A stretch of 26,908 nucleotides of DNA from an uncultured Alistipes sp. Its GTDB lineage: Bacteria; Bacteroidota; Bacteroidia; Bacteroidales; Rikenellaceae. The position numbers were made by a program, and so were the translations under genes. The stretch is taken from assembly GCA_900544265.1 (NCBI GenBank), contig UQUQ01000032.1, forward strand, positions 1 through 26,908, written 5' to 3'. The notes beneath the pieces were generated by a model. It made no database searches. It was not told where the DNA came from and worked only from the letters and a program-made list of their open reading frames with translations. Each line of letters opens with the position of its first letter. The first letter of the stretch is position 1. Positions 23,866 through 26,908 of this stretch are shown piece after piece.

Positions 23866-24720
23866 ATGGCAACAAGAAAATTCAGATGCAATGTCTGCGG
23901 CTACATCCACGAAGGAGCGGCCGCACCCGATAAGTGCCCCGTCTGCGCGGCTCCGGCTTCGGAATTTACGGAGATCACGGAGAAGAAGAAGGGACTCTTC
24001 AGCGATACGAACAGCAACGCCTACATCATCCTCTATTCGACGGTGATGGTTGTCATCGTGGCCACGCTGCTGGCGCTGGCCGCGCTGGGACTCCAGAAGC
24101 GTCAGTATGAAAACGAGCTCAACGAGAAGAAGCAGGCCATCCTGGCCTCGCTCTCGGCCTCGGATCAGCGCTACGACGAGTTCATCGACGCCTACGTCGT
24201 CGACAAGAATGGCGCGCGCATCGACGGCGAGGATGTCTTCGCACTGCTCAACGACCTGCCGGGCGCCTATGCCGCCGGCAAGTTCCCCGTCTTCGAGGCG
24301 CGCGACGGCCGCGTGGTCGTTCCCGTCACGGGTATGGGTCTGTGGGGCCCGATCTGGGGCTATGTCGCCCTGGAGAAGGACATGAACACGGTCGCCGGCG
24401 TCATCATGGCCCACAAGGGTGAGACGCCGGGTCTGGGCGCCGAGATCTCCACGGCGAAGTATCAGGCCAATTTCGTCGGCAAGACGATCTTCGAGGGCGA
24501 CAAGTTCGTCTCGGTGACGCTGCGCAAGGGCGGAGCGAAGGACCCCGCCCACGAGGTGGATGCCATCTCGGGCGGCACGAAGACCTCGGACGGCGTGACG
24601 GCCATGCTCTACAACAGCCTGGCGAACTACCTGCCGCTGCTCGAGGCCAAGCGCCGCGCGGCCGCCGAGCAGGTTGTCCTCGCCCCCGTCAGCGATGAGT
24701 CTAACGATGAAAACAAGTAG
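23866..24720 (+). CDS. nqrC: NqrC with N-terminal rubredoxin-like domain
   Basis: This is a 284-residue fusion. Residues 1-36 form a rubredoxin-like Cys4 knuckle pair: C8-x2-C11-G-Y and C24-P-x-C27, with YIHEG and a final EF as in the C-terminal domain of rubrerythrin. A 15-residue charged linker (TEKKK) leads to the single membrane helix at about 52-76, preceded by NSNAYIILYSTVMV, the usual beginning of NqrC. The periplasmic FMN domain follows: KGETPGLGAEI at about 184-194 and DAISGGTKTS, in which T240 is the expected FMN attachment residue. Standard NqrC is about 230-260 residues and lacks the metal domain. No other Met lies before the helix, so the fusion is required for synthesis. The rubredoxin part would face the cytoplasm. 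An upstream in-frame codon at 23836 overlaps nqrB and is not favoured. Confidence 0.93.
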   Translation: MATRKFRCNVCGYIHEGAAAPDKCPVCAAPASEFTEITEKKKGLFSDTNSNAYIILYSTVMVVIVATLLALAALGLQKRQYENELNEKKQAILASLSASDQRYDEFIDAYVVDKNGARIDGEDVFALLNDLPGAYAAGKFPVFEARDGRVVVPVTGMGLWGPIWGYVALEKDMNTVAGVIMAHKGETPGLGAEISTAKYQANFVGKTIFEGDKFVSVTLRKGGAKDPAHEVDAISGGTKTSDGVTAMLYNSLANYLPLLEAKRRAAAEQVVLAPVSDESNDENK

Positions 24721-24726
24721 AAAACA

Positions 24727-25383
24727 ATGAGTAAGAACGAAAAAGAGCCCTTGTTTTCGGCTAAAAACATGAAGTATCTGACGGGGCCGTTCTCCGCGAA
24801 CAACCCGGTCATCGTGCAGATCCTCGGTATCTGCTCGGCGCTGGCTGTCACCGTGCAGCTCAAGCCGGCCATCGTGATGGCACTCTCCGTGACCGTCGTG
24901 ACGGCATTCTCGAACCTGGTGATGTCGCTGCTGCGCAACGGCGTGCCGGCGCGCATCCGCATCATCGTCCAGCTCGTGGTGATCGCCGCGCTGGTGATCC
25001 TCGTCGACCAGGTCCTCAAGGCCTACGTCTACGAGATCTCCAAACAGCTGTCGGTCTACGTCGGTCTGATTATCACCAACTGTATCGTCATGGGCCGCGT
25101 CGAGGCCTTCGCACTGGGCAACAAGCCCTGGGCTTCGTTCCTCGACGGCATCGGCAACGGCCTGGGCTACGGTCTGATTCTGGTCATCGTGGCCTTCTTC
25201 CGCGAGCTCTTCGGTTCGGGCAGCCTGCTGGGCTTCCGCGTCATTCCCGAGAGCTGGTACATCACCGAGGGAGGCTTCTATTCCAACTGCGGTCTGATGC
25301 TCTTCCCGCCCATGGCACTCATCATCGTGGGCTGCATCATCTGGGTGCATCGTTCGCGCAACAAGGACTTACAGGAAAAATAG
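24727..25383 (+). CDS. nqrD: Na+-translocating NADH:quinone reductase subunit D
   Basis: This 218-residue membrane subunit is homologous to RnfE/RsxE and NqrE, with about six helices. The segment [18 protein letters not shown] carries C36, and ITNCIVMGR carries C119. These two Cys and their counterparts in NqrE hold the intramembrane iron-sulfur centre that passes electrons from NqrF to Nqr[24 protein letters not shown] is the conserved later helix. It starts 6 bases after nqrC with no clear Shine-Dalgarno. Confidence 0.96.
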   Translation: MSKNEKEPLFSAKNMKYLTGPFSANNPVIVQILGICSALAVTVQLKPAIVMALSVTVVTAFSNLVMSLLRNGVPARIRIIVQLVVIAALVILVDQVLKAYVYEISKQLSVYVGLIITNCIVMGRVEAFALGNKPWASFLDGIGNGLGYGLILVIVAFFRELFGSGSLLGFRVIPESWYITEGGFYSNCGLMLFPPMALIIVGCIIWVHRSRNKDLQEK

Positions 25384-25393
25384 GAGATAGCGT

Positions 25394-26002
25394 ATGGAAT
25401 CATTGAATATCTTTATCCGGTCGATCTTCGTCGACAACATGGTCTTCGCCTTCTTCTTCGGCATGTGCTCCTACATCGCCGTGTCGAAGAGCGTCAAGAC
25501 GGCCCTCGGCCTCGGCGCCGCCGTCACCTTCGTGATGGTGATGACCGTGCCGCTGAACTACCTCTTGTATGAATATGTCCTCAAACCCGATGCACTCGTT
25601 GCGGGCGTGGACCTGAACTTCCTCTCGTTCATCGTCTTCATCGCGACGATCGCCGCCTTCGTGCAGCTCGTCGAGATGATCGTCGAGAAATTCTCGCCGA
25701 CGCTCTACAACCAGCTGGGTATCTTCCTGCCGCTGATCGCCGTGAACTGTGCCATCATGGGCGGCTCGCTCTTCATGCAGCAGAAGGTCGACGGCGGCGA
25801 GCTCACGTCGCTCTGGCAGACGATCGTCTACGGTCTGGGTTCGGGTCTGGGCTGGTGGCTCGCCATCGTCATGATGGCCGCCATCCGCGAGAAGACCTCC
25901 TACTCGCACATCCCCGCGGCGCTGAAGGGCCCCGGCATCGCCTTCATCATCACGGGCCTGATGGGTATCGCCTTCATGATCTTCTCGGGCATTCAGTTCT
26001 AA
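25394..26002 (+). CDS. nqrE: Na+-translocating NADH:quinone reductase subunit E
   Basis: This 202-residue membrane subunit pairs with NqrD in inverted topology. C25 in FFGMCSYIAVS and C119 in VNCAIMGG complete the intramembrane Fe-S ligand set. YGLGSGLGWWLAIVMMAAIREK is the conserved late helix region. A modest Shine-Dalgarno (AGGAGA) overlaps the nqrD stop, 6 bases before the ATG. The nqrF ATG follows 22 bases after its stop. Confidence 0.96.
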   Translation: MESLNIFIRSIFVDNMVFAFFFGMCSYIAVSKSVKTALGLGAAVTFVMVMTVPLNYLLYEYVLKPDALVAGVDLNFLSFIVFIATIAAFVQLVEMIVEKFSPTLYNQLGIFLPLIAVNCAIMGGSLFMQQKVDGGELTSLWQTIVYGLGSGLGWWLAIVMMAAIREKTSYSHIPAALKGPGIAFIITGLMGIAFMIFSGIQF

Positions 26003-26024
26003 CCTTCAAAAAGAGATTCGGAAA

Positions 26025-26908
26025 ATGACTACAACGATTTTAATAGCGATCGCGGCCTTTCTGGTCATCACGCTGGTACTGGTCGCACTGCTTCTCTATG
26101 CAAAGGCTAAACTGACCTCGTCGGGCGAAGTGACGATCGACATCAACAACGGCGAGCGCGTGATTACGACCGAGAGCGGTTCGACGCTGCTCTCGACGCT
26201 GGCCAACAACAAGGTCTTCCTGCCGTCGGCCTGCGGCGGCGGCGGCTCGTGCGGCATGTGCAAGTGCCAGGTGCTCGAGGGCGGCGGCGACATCCTGCCC
26301 ACCGAGACCGGCTTCATCTCGCGCAAGATGGCCAAGGACCACTGGCGTCTGGGCTGCCAGGTCAAGGTCAAGGAGAACCTCAAGATCAAGGTTCCCGAGG
26401 CCGTGCTGGGCGTCAAGAAGTGGGAGTGCACCGTGGTGTCGAACCGCAACATCTCGACCTTCCTCAAGGAGTTCGTCGTGAAGCTGCCCGAGGGCGAGAA
26501 CCTCAAGTTCCGCAGCGGCGGCTACATCCAGATCGACATCCCGAAGTACGACGCCATCAAGTTCTCGGACATGGACATCGACGAGAAGTACCGTGCCGAC
26601 TGGGACCGCATGAAGATGTGGGACCTGGTGGCGACGAATCCCGAGCCGACGTTCCGCGCCTACTCGATGGCCAACCACCCGGCCGAGGGCAACATCATCA
26701 TGCTGAACATCCGTATCGCCACGCCGCCGTTCGACCGTGCCACGGGCTCGTTCATGAAGGTGAACCCGGGTATCTGCTCGTCGTACATCTTCTCGCGCAA
26801 GCCGGGTGACAAGGTGACCATTTCGGGCCCCTACGGCGAGTTCTTCCTGCCGGACAACCTGCCCGACACGCAGGAGCTGATCTTCATCGGCGGCGGCGCC
26901 GGCATGGC
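26025..26908 (+). CDS. nqrF: NqrF, NADH-oxidising subunit (3' end cut by window)
   Basis: This is the electron-entry subunit, taking hydride from NADH to FAD and then to a [2Fe-2S] centre. The first 294 residues are present; the reading frame is open to the window edge. An N-terminal membrane helix (about 4-25) is followed by a ferredoxin domain with C70, C76, C79 (ACGGGGSCGMC) and C111 (LGCQV), in the same positions as the well-studied Vibrio protein. The FAD-binding motif RAYSMAN, the PGICSSYIF segment, KVTISGPYGEF and the first part of the NADH-binding loop (FIGGGAGMA) follow. Roughly the last quarter, with the rest of the NADH domain, lies beyond the window. Confidence 0.95.
   Translation, partial: MTTTILIAIAAFLVITLVLVALLLYAKAKLTSSGEVTIDINNGERVITTESGSTLLSTLANNKVFLPSACGGGGSCGMCKCQVLEGGGDILPTETGFISRKMAKDHWRLGCQVKVKENLKIKVPEAVLGVKKWECTVVSNRNISTFLKEFVVKLPEGENLKFRSGGYIQIDIPKYDAIKFSDMDIDEKYRADWDRMKMWDLVATNPEPTFRAYSMANHPAEGNIIMLNIRIATPPFDRATGSFMKVNPGICSSYIFSRKPGDKVTISGPYGEFFLPDNLPDTQELIFIGGGAGM

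Overview
The window comes from a GC-rich member of the Bacteroidota, most likely a Rikenellaceae/Alistipes-type gut bacterium. The evidence is the Bacteroidota-type -7 promoter element (TAnnTTTG) in front of several operons, the general lack of Shine-Dalgarno sequences, a full Na+-translocating NADH:quinone reductase (nqr) operon, paired membrane-anchored M23 peptidases, and a GIN-domain (DUF2807) secreted protein. The genus is an inference from family content and base composition, not from a database match.

Layout. Positions 1-286 are an AT-rich edge followed by a GC-rich low-complexity stretch with no recognisable gene. Positions 287-6633 (minus strand) are four tightly packed genes: an AddA-type helicase-nuclease, an ABC exporter, an HPr-kinase-like P-loop protein and an S24/S26-type peptidase. 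Positions 6741-10316 (plus) hold a secreted GIN-domain protein and an AddB-like nuclease with an Fe-S cysteine set, ending at a bidirectional terminator. Positions 10429-13076 (minus) hold two consecutive M23 peptidases and a HAD phosphatase. A compact divergent promoter region (about 13106-13133) separates these from alaS and gpmI (13177-17398, plus). A YczE/YitT-like membrane protein follows (17504-18181) and ends at a second bidirectional terminator. Positions 18255-21210 (minus) are a coupled operon of TatD nuclease, TcdA-like ThiF-fold enzyme, D-2-hydroxyacid dehydrogenase and prolyl-tRNA editing protein. From 21370 to the right edge runs nqrABCDEF, with nqrF cut by the window end.

How the genes work together. 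AddA and the AddB-like protein probably form the double-strand-break resection helicase-nuclease, although their genes are split and divergent. The exporter, HprK-like protein and peptidase look like a small peptide-modification and export cassette, but no precursor is visible here. AlaS and the ProXp-ala-type editing protein both bear on alanine accuracy in tRNA charging. The Nqr complex turns NADH oxidation into a sodium gradient.

The most unusual feature is NqrC. In place of the usual short cytoplasmic N-terminus it carries a rubredoxin-like Cys4 domain, fused in frame ahead of the membrane helix. This suggests an extra iron redox centre, or an extra electron entry or exit point, on the cytoplasmic face of Na+-NQR. 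A second recurrent theme is Ala/Pro/Thr/Gly-rich low-complexity insertions in otherwise ordinary enzymes (the HprK-like protein, the prolyl-tRNA editing protein and the HAD phosphatase).
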